From contig OX345636.1 in assembly GCA_947044365.1 (NCBI GenBank), positions 46,749,037-46,813,036 of the forward strand: 64,000 nucleotides of DNA. The letters run 5' to 3'. A program made the translations under genes and the position numbers. Shown in pieces: positions 24,061 to 36,825 of the stretch (position 1 is the first letter of the stretch; the number at the start of each line of letters is the position of its first letter). The notes below the pieces were generated by a model. It saw nothing but the letters and a program-made list of their open reading frames with translations, had not been told where the DNA came from and made no database searches. This DNA is from Petrosia ficiformis (taxonomy: Eukaryota > Porifera > Demospongiae > Haplosclerida > Petrosiidae).

Positions 24061-25670
24061 AAAAGATTCTTCGATTCCCTTGCTATTCATACTGTCATTA
24101 ACCTATGATACAGTGAACAAAAGGAGTTGAAAACATACATGTACAATTATTTGACAATAATCTACTATATCAGTCAATTTTTTATTCACTTTGTGACAAT
24201 AAATATTTGGATCATCATCACTCCTCAAAACCTATATAAGAATACTATTATTTTGAAGGGAATGAATGTATCTACCATTTTAAAGAATCTATGTGTGAAC
24301 ACTATTGAATCGTTCGCTCAACCTTCTCTCCAGCTGTTATTTCATCCAGTCAACTGTAATTATAAGTTTCCTATAAATTACATCCATTTATGAAGATCTC
24401 TTTGTACTAGAAAGAATGCATGCTCTCAAGTGTTGTAATCAACAGTGTTGGGCTGTCATACCATTTCATGATGAATAAAGCTTGTTTAATTTGCTTTTTA
24501 GTCTATCACAAAATGACATAACAATCCATCGAAGTAACCATTTTTCAGTAAAAGAGCAGCACACATCTCATTAAGAGACGATTCCATAAAATCTAATTAT
24601 ATACAATATTTTAACCAACAAAATGTACAATCTAGCTAGATAGATGTTTGCCATGTTAGAAAGACAAAAATAACAGAGAACACAGAAAGCAGGAGATGAA
24701 TGTAACATAGCAAATGGCAAAAACAATCAGCTGTGATTTATAAATAATGAAAAATCCTTCAATATAGTAACCAGTTTATGGTAAGAGAACAACAGCATTT
24801 GAAAATACAGAAAATCAAATGAGTTTAAAAGAACATCAAATTAGGGATAATAGGAAAATACAAACTAAAGGAAATATCAAATACCGTCTAAAAGAGCATT
24901 GAGTGAAAGATGAATAGACACCGGTGATGATCCTTACACTCATAATAGTGTAATCAGTCTATGACATGGTGATTGGAATATAGAGCAAAGATCCTTAGCT
25001 TCATTACTTCATCTACCAAAGAGTATTATATACTTTCTGTCATTACTAAAATATATTTCCTTATACAGTGGACAACAGGGCTTGGAGATACATACAATTA
25101 AATGGAGTTATTCAGTATAACACATATATACTAATCAATATAGACCAAAATCAAATACTACATGTTAACATTACCTAGCTAGACAAGAAAGCAGCATTCA
25201 TTTATATAGCCTTAGCAGGAATTAAAACTAATGACAGAAATTAAAGTAAGGATTTTTGGTAGTTTCCGTAATGAAGCTAATAATTTTTAGTAGTTGTTGT
25301 ATTTCAAACTAAATATTTGAACTAAACTATACTCAATAGTTACATTAAGTTGCATGTTTCAACTCCTATTTTTCAGCATATGATATGCTAGTGACATTAT
25401 TAGTATAGCAGGGAAATAAAATTAATATCTTTGTTAGTATCTTGTTTCTACATCAGTAACTTAATGCTTCTTTAAAACGTTTTGTGTTAGGCTCAATGTT
25501 TTCTTTCCCTGATCTTATCAAGCTTAGCGATTTACACTTCCTTTTTTCCTCCATCATCCTGACAGTGCAGTGAGGCGCTAGGCAATCCCATTCGTCAAAA
25601 ATATGAAACCATGGTAACAGTGTGACGCATTTAATAAAATTACATTCCTAGTATAAACCAATAATTATTA
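24060..25670. repeat. Intergenic block with degenerate dispersed repeats
   Basis: A shared core like atcaaattagggat and a segment like gaacaacagggcttggagac recur at irregular spacing (for example 23819, 23991, 24829, 25072), and again at 26808, 58785, 59064 and 59126, in either orientation. The short frame 24127-24393 shows no known features. No gene is supported. Confidence 0.5.
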
Positions 25671-25674
25671 TATA

Positions 25675-25797
25675 TGGATAGGCTTTTCATGGTTTATTTG
25701 ATTTATATGCTCGAGGTGGGTATTTAAACCACTCGGCCACGCCTCATGGTTTAAATACCCACCCCAAATACACCACTCAAGCCTATCATATAACTAT
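25675..25797. repeat. Short hairpin (MITE-like) element
   Basis: The ends ataggctt and aagcctat, and the inner arms gtgggtatttaaacca and tggtttaaatacccac, are inverted repeats that fold on a short GC-richer loop (ctcggccacgcctca). About 120 bp, non-coding. Confidence 0.65.
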
Positions 25798-26082
25798 AAC
25801 ATATATGTGAGTGGAAAACATACTATTAGTTGATAATTTTTTAGAATGATCACCGATCACAAATGCACACTCTCAAACATTTTTTCACAAGGAAGAAGTG
25901 TTAAGTATTGAGCTATGCTATTTTTACAACAACTACACCGCAATAAAAAACAGTTAAAATAACTAATTTAGTGGTTAGTACAGTATTTAACAATTAGTTG
26001 GTTGTTCGGAATACATACATCTTATTATACCACAGATACTTTGTACTAATTATATTCAATTATAGTTGAATCACTATAATTT

Positions 26083-26444
26083 TAGGGTGCTGTCTACTCA
26101 TATTTCATGTCAAAGATATAGTATAATTTATACTAAAGTACATGTAATTGTATATGGCCATCAAAAAGGCTTGTAAACCCGCAAACACATACTTTAGTTT
26201 ATGCCTTCCAATACTTCGTGCACATTATGTTATAGTAATACATGTATGTAACCACAACATCCTTTAGGGTGCTGTCTACTCATATTTCATGTCAAAGGTA
26301 TAGTATAATTTATACTAAAGTACATGTAATTGTATATGGCCATCAAAAAGGCTTGTAAACCCGCAAACACATACTTTAGTTTATACCTTCCAATACTTCG
26401 TGCACATTATGTTATAGTAATACATGTATGTAACCACAACATCC
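26083..26444. repeat. Tandem duplication, 2 x ~180 bp
   Basis: Two almost identical adjacent copies starting ttagggtgctgtctactcat, differing at only a few bases. Partial further copies lie at 26742 and 29115-29275. Confidence 0.85.
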
Positions 26445-27379
26445 TTTATGATAATTGACAATCTAAATTGAAACTCATGCTATTCCTTGCAACTGTACGT
26501 ACAACCAATAAAATGGTTATTTTAATGGTTTATTTTTTGCAGTGAATAAAGTACATGCCATAATAAAGAATGGTAACAAAAGCCATAAATAATTTACATG
26601 TACTTTAAACACACACTGCAAAAAACCTAACTAATTTAGTGGTTAGTACAGTTGCAAGGATTTAACAATTAGTTGGTTGTTCAGAATACATTTCTCTTAT
26701 ACCACAGATACTTATATTTAATTATAGTTGAATCACTATAATTTTAGGGTGCTGTCTACTCATATTTTTTATTTTAAAGATTTATTTTTTGCGGTGCACC
26801 ATTAAAGAAAATCCAGTTAGGGATAATTGGAACATAGATACTAGCTTCACTTCACATTTAGTTTACAAATTACTGAAGATCCTTAGATCCAATCGCTACA
26901 GATAATGTTACCAATGTCTTGCATAGCTTGATGATAATTATAATCAAATTTAATTATTGAGTATAACATATGAACATCATGATGATTGATCCTTATAAGT
27001 TGGATCCAAAGCCTGAGTTTGATCACCTTAATACCTCACTGTTTGTACAGGTATCAGGTCAGCAGGTAATTCATTTGCATGATCATTCCATCACATGTTA
27101 AAATAATATACATTTAATTAATGGTGATCAGTTTAACACACTGTAAAATGAATTGGTTATTTTTATTTGGTTACATGAGTTTCAATTCCTCCTGAGACTT
27201 TATAAATCAATGATGCTTTCTGTCTAGCTAGGTAATGTTTTGATTTTGATATTATATTGGCTAGTATATAAGGTACATGCCATAATAAAGAATGATACAT
27301 ACATGTGCTGACTTTTCAAGTATATCACATTATTTGCTATTATAAGCACAACTTCATGTACATATTAAATTACTCTGCA

Positions 27380-27866
27380 ATGAGCTAGCAACATCTGTCG
27401 TTTTGCAGATGCTGGAATTTGAATACATCACAGGTCGTACCAATATAATATATGTACATAGCTACATTGTACAAAAGCAATACAATGTACATATACTCTA
27501 AACACGTAAATCCCGTAATAATTACATACATGTGCTGACTTTTCAAATATCTGTGGAGTATATCACATGTTAGCTATCACAAGTACAAATTCATGCATAT
27601 TTATATTAATTAATTACTCTGGAATGAGCTAGCAACATCTGTCGTTTTGCAGATGTTGGAATTTGAATACATCACAGGTCGTACCAATATAATATATGTA
27701 CATAGCTACATTGTACAAAAGCAATACAATGTACATATACTCTAAACACGTAAATCCCGTAATAATTACATACATGTGCTGACTTTTCAAATATCTGTGG
27801 AGTATATCACATGTTAGCTATCACAAGTACAAATTCATGCATATTTATATTAATTAATTACTCAGG
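27380..27866. repeat. Tandem duplication, 2 x ~244 bp
   Basis: Two near-identical adjacent copies beginning tgagctagcaacatctgtcg and including ctctaaacacgtaaatcccg. A related segment starts at 29990. Confidence 0.85.
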
Positions 27867-28502
27867 TTGTTTTCACAGATAATACACCGCAGGTTGTACC
27901 TATATAATGCTATGTATATAGCTACATTGTATTAATATGTTTGTTTGCCTTGTTATGACATGTACTCTATATTAGTCAATATACAATATAGGTCAAGATC
28001 AAATGAACTGTGCATAACTTGTAAATATTAGCTAGCAGGAAAAATAAATCAGCATGGAGGAAAATATAAATGCATTGAAACTCCTGTAACCAACTGAAGG
28101 TTAAAATAACTTTTTACGGTGTATACTTATCAATATAGACCAAAATCAAATACTACATGTAAACATTACCTAGCTAGACCAGAAAGCAGCATTCATTTAT
28201 ATAGCCTTAGGAGGAATTAAAACTAATGACAGAAATTAAAGTAAGGATTTTTCGCAGTTTTTGTAATGAAGCTAATGATTTTTGGTATTTGTTGTATTTC
28301 AAACTTCCCTAAAAATTTGAACTAAACTATACTCAATAGTTACATTAAATGTGTTTCAACTCCTATTTTTCAGCATATAATATACTAGTGACATTATTAG
28401 TATAGCAGGGAAATATATATCTGTGTTAGTATCTTGTTTCTACATCAGTAACTTGATCATTTTTTAATTAAAGTAACTGCATGTTTCTCCACCCGTTGTT
28501 CG

Positions 28503-28504
<2 letters not shown>

Positions 28505-28543
<39 letters not shown>
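28505..28543. repeat. (AT)n microsatellite
   Basis: Uninterrupted alternating AT of about 39 bp, followed by further AT-rich sequence. Confidence 0.95.
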
Positions 28544-28550
<7 letters not shown>

Positions 28551-28845
28551 GTACAATTATGACATCATCCCTTTGATGTGGCTAGGTCTATATTCTGTAT
28601 AGGACCCACAACAGGTCTATATTTGGAGAAATTAACCCATTAACAACATGCAATACTTTATTGCCAAGTATATAATAGTATTTTATTGCAAAAACTGTTG
28701 TGAAATCATTGAGAATAAGTGATCAATATATAGTTTGGGAAAAGATCATCATGCAGTCAGACAGTACCAATCATGTAGTTCATTGATGTGGTGAGTCCTA
28801 TATACTGTATGCAGGAGATGTCACCATCATACAATATATTGTATA

Positions 28846-28988
28846 TAGTATGCTAATAGGTCCTATATACTGAATATAGGACCCTCGTTTTGTGTCCTCG
28901 GATGTGATATAGCCCTCGCAGGCTCGGGCTATATCACATCCTTGGACACAAAACTCAGGATATAGGACCTATTAGCATACTATATAAT
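28846..28988. repeat. Near-perfect hairpin element (~140 bp)
   Basis: The left arm tatagtatgctaataggtcc through ggatgtgatatagccc is mirrored by gggctatatcacatcc through ggacctattagcatactata, around a loop of about 10 bp. Arms are roughly 60-65 bp with few mismatches, like a very young palindromic MITE. Confidence 0.75.
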
Positions 28989-29281
28989 ATACATATATAT
29001 ATTATATATTATATATATATATATGTGATTAGTTGGTTGTTCCTAATACATACATCTTATATCACAGATACTGTGTACTAATTATATTAAATTATAGTTG
29101 AATCATTATAATTTTAGGGTGCTATCTACTCATATTTCATGTCAAAGGTATAGTATAATTTATACTAAAGTACATGTAATTGTATATGGCCATCAAAAAG
29201 GCTTGTAAACCCACAAACACATACTCTAATTTATACCTTCCAATACTTTGTGCACATTATGTTATAGTAACATACATGCAT

Positions 29282-29425
29282 GTATACTTATGTAGAGTTA
29301 TATGGAAGTGGTTTACTTAATTTTGGGTCCTATGTTAGCCTTATTAGCATGCTTTTTGGGCTTTGACGTCCCTACATTTTCTTTCATTTTTATTGAAAAT
29401 ATTTTTTATTATTCTTGTATAATAT
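29282..29425. repeat. Single hairpin arm of the composite repeat family
   Basis: It matches only one arm of the hairpin end found at 10420-10560, 18780-18900 and 35020-35165 (cttatgtagagttatatgga through ttattattcttgta). The frame 29302-29484 is simply this arm read through. Confidence 0.65.
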
Positions 29426-30450
29426 ATATTTTGAACAACAGGGAGAGGACAAACATGCAGCTACTTCAAAAAATGATCAAGTAACTGATGTAGAAACAAG
29501 ATACTAACAAAGATATATATTTCCCTGCTATACTAATAATGTCACTAGTATATTATATGGTGAAAAATAGGAGTTGAAACACATTTAATGTAACTATTGA
29601 GTATAGTTTAGCCTAAATATTTAGGGAAGTTTGAAATACAACAAATACCAAAAATCATTAGCTTCATTACGGCAACTATGAAAAATCCTTACTTTAATTT
29701 CTGTCATTAGTTTTAATTCCCCCTAAGACTATATAAATGAATGCTGCTTTTTTGTCTAGCTAGGTAATGTTTACATGTAGTATTTGATTTTGGTCTATAT
29801 TTATAAGTATATAAAGTACATGCCATAATAAAGAATGGTAACAAAAGCCATATATGATTTACATGTACTTTAAAGATAATATTATACATGCATGTTGCTA
29901 AATATACATACATGTGCTGACTTCAAATATCTGTGGAGTACATCACATATTGTTTGCTATTACAAATTCATCTACATATTAATTACTGTGGAATGAGCTA
30001 GTAACATCTGTTGTTTATGCAGATGTTGGATTTGGAATACTAATAATACAGCTATATACAATGCAATATCAACCTTCATATCATCTGATGACTTGTATTT
30101 TGAGCCATTATTCTCAGTACAAAATTATGAAAGCCACAGCCACAAAAAATGGCGCACACATGTGCACAAAGTACACTGAATTTTGTAGGTTGTAAGTGAA
30201 ATCATAAAATTTACTTTTCTAGGCGCTCTCAAACTCCAATCTTACTCGGAGACCAACTACAATTGAATTTATTCCACCAGTACTGTCCACCCACCACCCC
30301 CAACCATTCTGCAAGACTAGAAATAGTTTCGGTACTGAGACTAGACTAGAAACTCATTGGAGTTGCTTCCGTCTAGAGTCCAACCTTAAATGAGCATCAA
30401 TTTAGCAAAGTACTTTTAACTTAGAAACTAGCAAATATCCTTTCATTATT

Positions 30451-31310
30451 ACCCTCGCCGCGTAGCGTAGGCGGAAGGGTACGGTAATCGTTTTGTCTGT
30501 GTGTCTGTGTGTGTGTGTGTGTGTGTTAGCAATTTTTCTGGAAAAATAAAAACATTGACATTTCAAAAGAGGTACTGGTAGACTTCAAATTATACAAGGA
30601 AAAAAAATAACGTAGGAATTCTTCTTAAACCTTTCGGTTATAAAGTTATCACAATGTTTATAACTCACGATTACTGTTTCCAGACTTGAGAAGACTCGTG
30701 GAGGCATCTGGACACATCAAAACATAACTACTCCTGTATCATGACTATCGCTAGCAAAGCACTACATAAAAGCAAACAAAATTTGGGTAGTGGTTGCTAC
30801 AACATCGAGTACTGGCTCCAAGCATTCTCCATTACTTTCAAACTCCGCCTATTTCAATTTCAAGTCATGTGCTGTGCACGTTACTCGAACGTCAGCAGTT
30901 TTGAGGACCTGTCTATGCTGTCTTTGTGGAATATTTCACAAGACGAATTGAGGATCTTTCTTTCTTCTTTCAGATAATACAGAGACTAAAATGTAAGACT
31001 TATAGTATAGACAAGGAAGAGACTAGTATAATCATACTAAGTAATAAGTAGTGACATGTTAGTTTATATAATTTATATATATATATATATTATATATATA
31101 ATTATATCTATATCTATTATAATATTATTATAAAAACTAACATGCCAGTACGGTTTTATAACTTAATATGTTTTATACACAAACTAAACAATCTGAAGTA
31201 AACATTCTCATTATTATATGACCATACAAACGAGCAATGATAATTATAATCTTTTGGCATATTATATTTCGAAATTATAGTTTGTATTACCTTGCCACGT
31301 AGGCGAGGGT
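30451..31310 (+). mobile_element. ~860-bp non-autonomous element just upstream of gene 2
   Basis: Starts accctcgccgcgtagcgtag and ends acgtaggcgagggt; the outermost nine bases are inverted repeats. A second copy begins at 33510. It contains a GT microsatellite (about 30498-30525) and a TA-rich stretch (about 31075-31110). The two copies share a diverged reading frame (MTIASKALHKSKQNLGSG against MTIAGKALHKSKQNLGSG), but they break at different points, so function is unlikely. It ends about 190 bp before the gene 2 start codon. Confidence 0.65.
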
Positions 31311-31404
31311 CCCGTCCCGACGGTATTCATTAACATTGCATCAGTGTCAATATACTGCAACACAATGGAAGAGTGACTATCAAAACTAGTGGGTGTGGCT
31401 GTGA

Positions 31405-31446
31405 CGATTGTCGCTAGAACCAGCCTCTCCCCTTTTTGAAAATCGG
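31405..31446. promoter_or_regulatory. Candidate proximal promoter segment of gene 2 (inverted relative to gene 3)
   Basis: Lies 55-96 bp before the start codon. It contains gcctctcccctttttg, which occurs as its reverse complement upstream of gene 3 (61529-61562), while flanking sequence (ggcggtgcagaaatcctgtc) stays in the same orientation. No TATA box is obvious. Promoter function is inferred only from position and conservation. Confidence 0.35.
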
Positions 31447-31500
31447 ATGGTGGTCCGGGCATTACAGGCGGTGCAGAAATCCTGTCTAGTATTTACAAAT

Positions 31501-31564
31501 ATGTATCGTCTTTCTATCCTTCATTTGGCACTGGTCTTATCATCATTCTTGAGAGCTAATGCAG
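31501..31564 (+). CDS. Signal peptide exon, gene 2
   Basis: 64 nt encoding a basic-start, hydrophobic leader ending ANA, then a phase-1 donor gtaaga. The matching exon of gene 3 (61629-61692) has the same length and a very similar leader, which supports the start codon. Confidence 0.85.
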
Positions 31565-34500
31565 GTAAGACTTTATCTATCTTGTACATATTCAAATTTC
31601 ATTGTTAGTTTTTTAATAAATTTGTAGAGACTGGTAATGGAGCATTGCGACTTATACGGGACAATCAATATTCTGACACTCAAGCTTGGAGCTCTGGTAT
31701 AGTACAGATATATTATGGAGACATTTGGGGTAATATTTGTGATGACTTTCATTTTTCATTGGATGAAGCTGATGTGGTATGTCATCAGCTTGGTTACACT
31801 GGTTCTTCTAGTTTTGGTACTACAAGTTCAATCACTCAGTGAGTTAATTTAATTAGTTTGGTGTGATTATGACTGTCTAATCTTACATGAAACTCATTGC
31901 CATTTCTTATCATTAATTTCTTATTTATAGTTATTATTGTATTTGAAAATTGAAAATTTAATTAATACATTCCAATATTAGGTATGGTACAGATGGCAAC
32001 ACAACTTTGATCGAGGATGTTTCATGCTCAGTTGGGTCTTTTTTAACATTGCTACAGTGTAGTGTTAATGCCCAGTACTCTACGGTGTGTTCCAATGATA
32101 ATTTAGACCTTGTCATAAATTGCTGTGAGTATATATAAAAATGCATGTGTTAATCTACCATTTTGCAACATCCAAAGAGTTTAGAAGTTAGGAGGGTGGG
32201 AACTATGATTGTTTTGTAGAGAAAATCCAAGATTGTCTTCTTCCCCAACTTTTAACTTAATATTCCACTTGTATTATTTTTCATTTAACTTTTAATTGAC
32301 TTTGTTGTATAACTTTTCTAGTGTCTTTCAGTTAGAATACCTGTAGTTTCTACATGTTCCTTTATTTCTGTTACTATATCCATTAGCTCATGCATTTGTT
32401 TTCCTTGTGCACTACAACATTAATTGACTGAGCACCCCTCAACTATGTAATGATATACACTAAATTAATATGAAGACATGATTATATCCTATACTGAAAG
32501 AAGTGCACTGCAAAAACAAAATTGTTAAAATAACTATTTTTTTAATTATATATAGTATAGTTGTAAGGGAGCATAATTTAATTGGTCACATAGGTTGTTA
32601 TGACTATATTGCAACATAATATTACCATTGTAGGTTTCCAAACCTTTGTTGTGCATCTAATATTAGATATTAGACATACTAATTGGTACAAGTATGTTAT
32701 CATGCAGTAATAACAACCTGTATGACCAATTAAATTATAATTTGTATCCTTGCAACTGTACTAACTATGTTTGGTATTCTTTATATTTTTGGTGTGGCAC
32801 CCAAACAATAATTAACACTGTGCCTGTTTTCTTCAAAGTAAATAAATACAATACTTATACAGTTACTAATACACAACAATGACTGAACTTTACTTAACAT
32901 GTGAAATGTATATTGTTTATGTAGATATAACTAGAATTTGGGACAGTCCATATCATGGTCAAATACGTTTAACAGGAGGTAAATATTCCAACCAAGGTTT
33001 GCTGGAGATCTACTGTAATGGACAATGGGGGACAGTCTGTGATGATTTTTTTGGAGCTACAGATGCACAAGTTACTTGTAAACAACTAGGATATAACTAT
33101 TACTACACATATGACACTTTACCACAGTAAGTATTTGAAAACTTTGACTAATTGTAAATTAGCTGTATATGAATATTAAATCCATAGATACAATGACATT
33201 GTTATGTTCATGAGCATAATCAATTTGTTTTTTTTAGGAGAGGGGATGAATCTCAAAGTATTTGGTTGAGCAACATCGGCTGTAGCATTTCTACTTATAA
33301 TTGCCTTTCCTCATGTAATTCTGGATCCTGTACATCATCAGCAATCTCTAACTGTGTTCATAGTGAAGATATAACACTGGACTGTTGTGAGTAACCTAGA
33401 TGCCAAATTCAGATGTGTTTGCTTACTGTGTTATAGTGTTGTTTTAGTATAATATTATATACATGTAGTTTTAGTTTAGTTTTAGTTAGCCATGAATCAT
33501 ATTATTTTTACCCTCGCCGCGAAGCGTAGACGGAATTGTATGGTAATCATCATCGCAAAGTTTTGGGTAAAATATGGACATTGTAGTGAGCTACTGGCAG
33601 ACTTCAAATTATACACGGATCAAAAATAACAAGAGGCTTTTGCTAAAACCTTTTGGTTATAAAGTTATTACAATTTTTATAACTCACGGTTACTGTTTCC
33701 AGACTTGAGAAGACTCTTGGTCTGGACACATCAAAACATAACTACTCCTGTATCATGACTATCGCTGGCAAAGCACTACATAAAAGCAAACAAAATTTGG
33801 GTAGTGGTTGCCACAACGTCGATCACTGGCTCCAAGCATTCTCCAATACATTCAAGCTCCACCTATTTCAAATTTTCAAGTCATGTGCTGTGCACGTGAC
33901 TCGAACGTCACCAGTTTTGAGGAGGCTCTTTTTTTAGAACATTTCACAAGACTCATTGATGATCTTCCTTTCTTCTTTGAGGTCAAACAGATACTAAAAT
34001 TAAGACTTATCAGAGAGTACGGTAGTACTCTCTATGTAGGGATGGCAGGCACAAATAAAAAATGGCCGCCCATACATTTCAATTGCAAGTGATGAGCTGA
34101 AATCTCTAGTAATATATACATATAAGCTTTAATACACACATACCTATTTATATCTAGTGTTTTTATGACTACCAACACCGTTTAGATGGCCAAAGATTGT
34201 CTTTGAGGTAGAGAACCGCCAAATGGTGAAACTGGCAAAATCTGCTTCATATTATTTTCCAGACAAATCATTTTTTTGTTTGTTGAACTATTACAATGAT
34301 TCTAGCGCCATTCCAATCGCATTCATTGTAAAATTCTGGTCTACAGGTATTGAGATGATATCTTCAGATACTATGAAAGAAGACAGTCTCAAAGATTTGA
34401 TCTCAAACTGGACGCCATTTTATAAGTGATCTAGCCACGTGGAATTAATTGCGCGTGCGCATTTGTGTCCTCAGAACATGAAAGTTGTTTACTGAAACTG

Positions 34501-36785
34501 CCTGTTACGTTGGAATCATAAAAATAGTAACAAAGTTTGTGAGCATATTCATTCTTAAATTAATGAGCATAATATTAAAACGATGGTTCACTGAAAATAT
34601 AATATTATATACTATGATAAGTACTGGAATGCCAAATTGTTGACTCAGAGAGTAGCACTACTTCTTGTGGCAAAGCTGAAAGTGAAATATAAAATAGGCA
34701 GCGTCATCTGTAAGTGAAAAAGAATGATAATCAATTTATAAATAATGGATATAATTATACAAAAATCTGACCTTCAATGATGATCAAGCCTCTTAGCAAT
34801 CTACATAAAATAGTCACAAATCGTCTACCATTCAAAAAAACAATGGAAACAAGAATAATAAAAACATTTTCAATAAAAATGGAGAAAGATGTAGGGACGT
34901 CAAAACCCAAAAAGCATGCGAACAAGGTTGGGAGGTTAACGTAGGACCTAAAATTAAACAAACCACTTCCATATAACCCTACATAAGTACAGTACTTTGT
35001 ATTTTGCTTTTTAGTGATGAAAGTACTTATGTAGGGTTATATGGAAGTGGTTTGTTTAATTTTAGGTCCTCTGTTAACCTCTCAACCTTGGTCGCATGCT
35101 TTTTGTATTTCGACGTCCCTACATCTTTCTCCATTTTTATTAAAAATGTTTTTATTATTCTTGTAATATAGACAAGAGGCTAGTATAATCATACTAAAAT
35201 CAGTAATAAGTACTGTTATAATTATATATATAAATATTATTATAACTATTATAATATTATTATAAAAACTAACATGCCAGTACAATTTTATTACTTTATA
35301 TGTTTTATACACATAAACTAAACCATCTGAAGTAATCGTTTTCATTATTATATGACTACACAAATGAGCAATGATACAAATTGTAATCTTTTGGCATATT
35401 AAATTACCCAAAATTATGTGTGGGCAGAGTGCTTAATATATCATCTCTATGACTCTCATATTTTATAAAAGCTGATTTGTTCTTGTGTACTACTACACTA
35501 ATCTACCAAAACAACAAAAATCCACAATAATTGTTAAATTACTTAAATGCAAGAACATATCATCATCTGGTTCCTTGCTGTTGCTGTACATGTGGCAAAT
35601 GGATTGCTAGCTCATCTGTGTAAACACGATAAAATCGAAGTCTATTCTTTTCAGACAATCTTACTATCATCTTCATCTTCCTTGACAAATAATCGATAAA
35701 TTTGTGCCAACTGGTGTGTTGAAGTAGAACTCAATTCTCCTCCTTCAAGTTAACAATAAACACTATTAAACACTGCAATGTAACTAAACTGAAAATATGC
35801 ATATAATTTTGTGTTATTGAACTGGCCACAACAAGGCAAAAAGGATGGTTTAGTTGTGATATTGTGATACAAAAGGCAATATTAAAAGTATGGAATTACC
35901 AACACAGCAAAAGTGCATACAATTTTAAGTACATCAACTATTGAAGCTCAACAGAAAGTTATTATTATAACGTTCTGCATGACGTCTGCAGCATAATTTT
36001 CATTCTTCGTGATCGTAGATCTAGTAGTATGGGAAGACAGCTAGGCGAGTATGAAGGCAACACCCACACTTTATTCACCTCTAAGTGTTGTTCTAGTACT
36101 ATTTATTTTAAAAGTTCCAGTACCAGTTCTGGAACCTTTTTTGTTGTTGTTTATAGTTCCAGTAGTAGTTCCAGAACCTTTATTTTGATAATTTTAGTTC
36201 CAGTTTTAATTCCAGAACCTTTATTCTGATAATTTAGTTCCACTTTTAGTTCCAGAACCTTTATTTTGATAATTTTAATTCCAGTTATAGTTCCAGAACC
36301 TTTATTTTGATAATTTTAGTTCCAGTAGTAGTTCCAGAACCTTTATTTTGATAATTTTAGTTCCAGTTATAGTTCCAGAACCTTTATTTTGATTATTTTA
36401 GTTCTAGTTTTAGTTCCAGAACCTGATAATTTTAGTTCTAGTTATAGTTCTGTCTTATTGCTAGTTCTATGGTGCCAGTTACTGGTATTCATCAACTGTG
36501 CATGATATCATTATCAAAACAAGTTGTAAAATGCTAAAATTAGTACCCTTCCACGCTATAAAAATGAACCAGTTATTTTAACCCTTATTTGGTTACAGGG
36601 GTTTCAATGCTATATTGATAATAAATAATATGCTTGTGAGGTGTAAATTATTGTAAATTCTCATTCAATTATCTGTGGAGAACAAAGATATTTGTTGACA
36701 AATTCCACAACTTTGTACTTATAATAACAAATAACAGACAACAAATCAAAACATTTGCGTATATAGATATATATATATTTTATAT

Positions 36786-36825
<40 letters not shown>

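Larger units (their letters stand above)
25130..29820. repeat. Intergenic repeat family: two direct copies and one inverted copy
   Basis: A segment with ctagctagacaagaaagcag, ggaattaaaactaatgacag and agtgacattattagtatagc lies at about 25130-25440 and 28115-28460, and inverted at about 29480-29820. The last two form an inverted pair about 1 kb apart. No coding capacity is seen. Confidence 0.6.

Noticed and set aside
36029..36229. Ser/Thr-rich frame MGRQLGEYEGNTH
   Set aside because: Most of it is the 40-bp minisatellite in translation.
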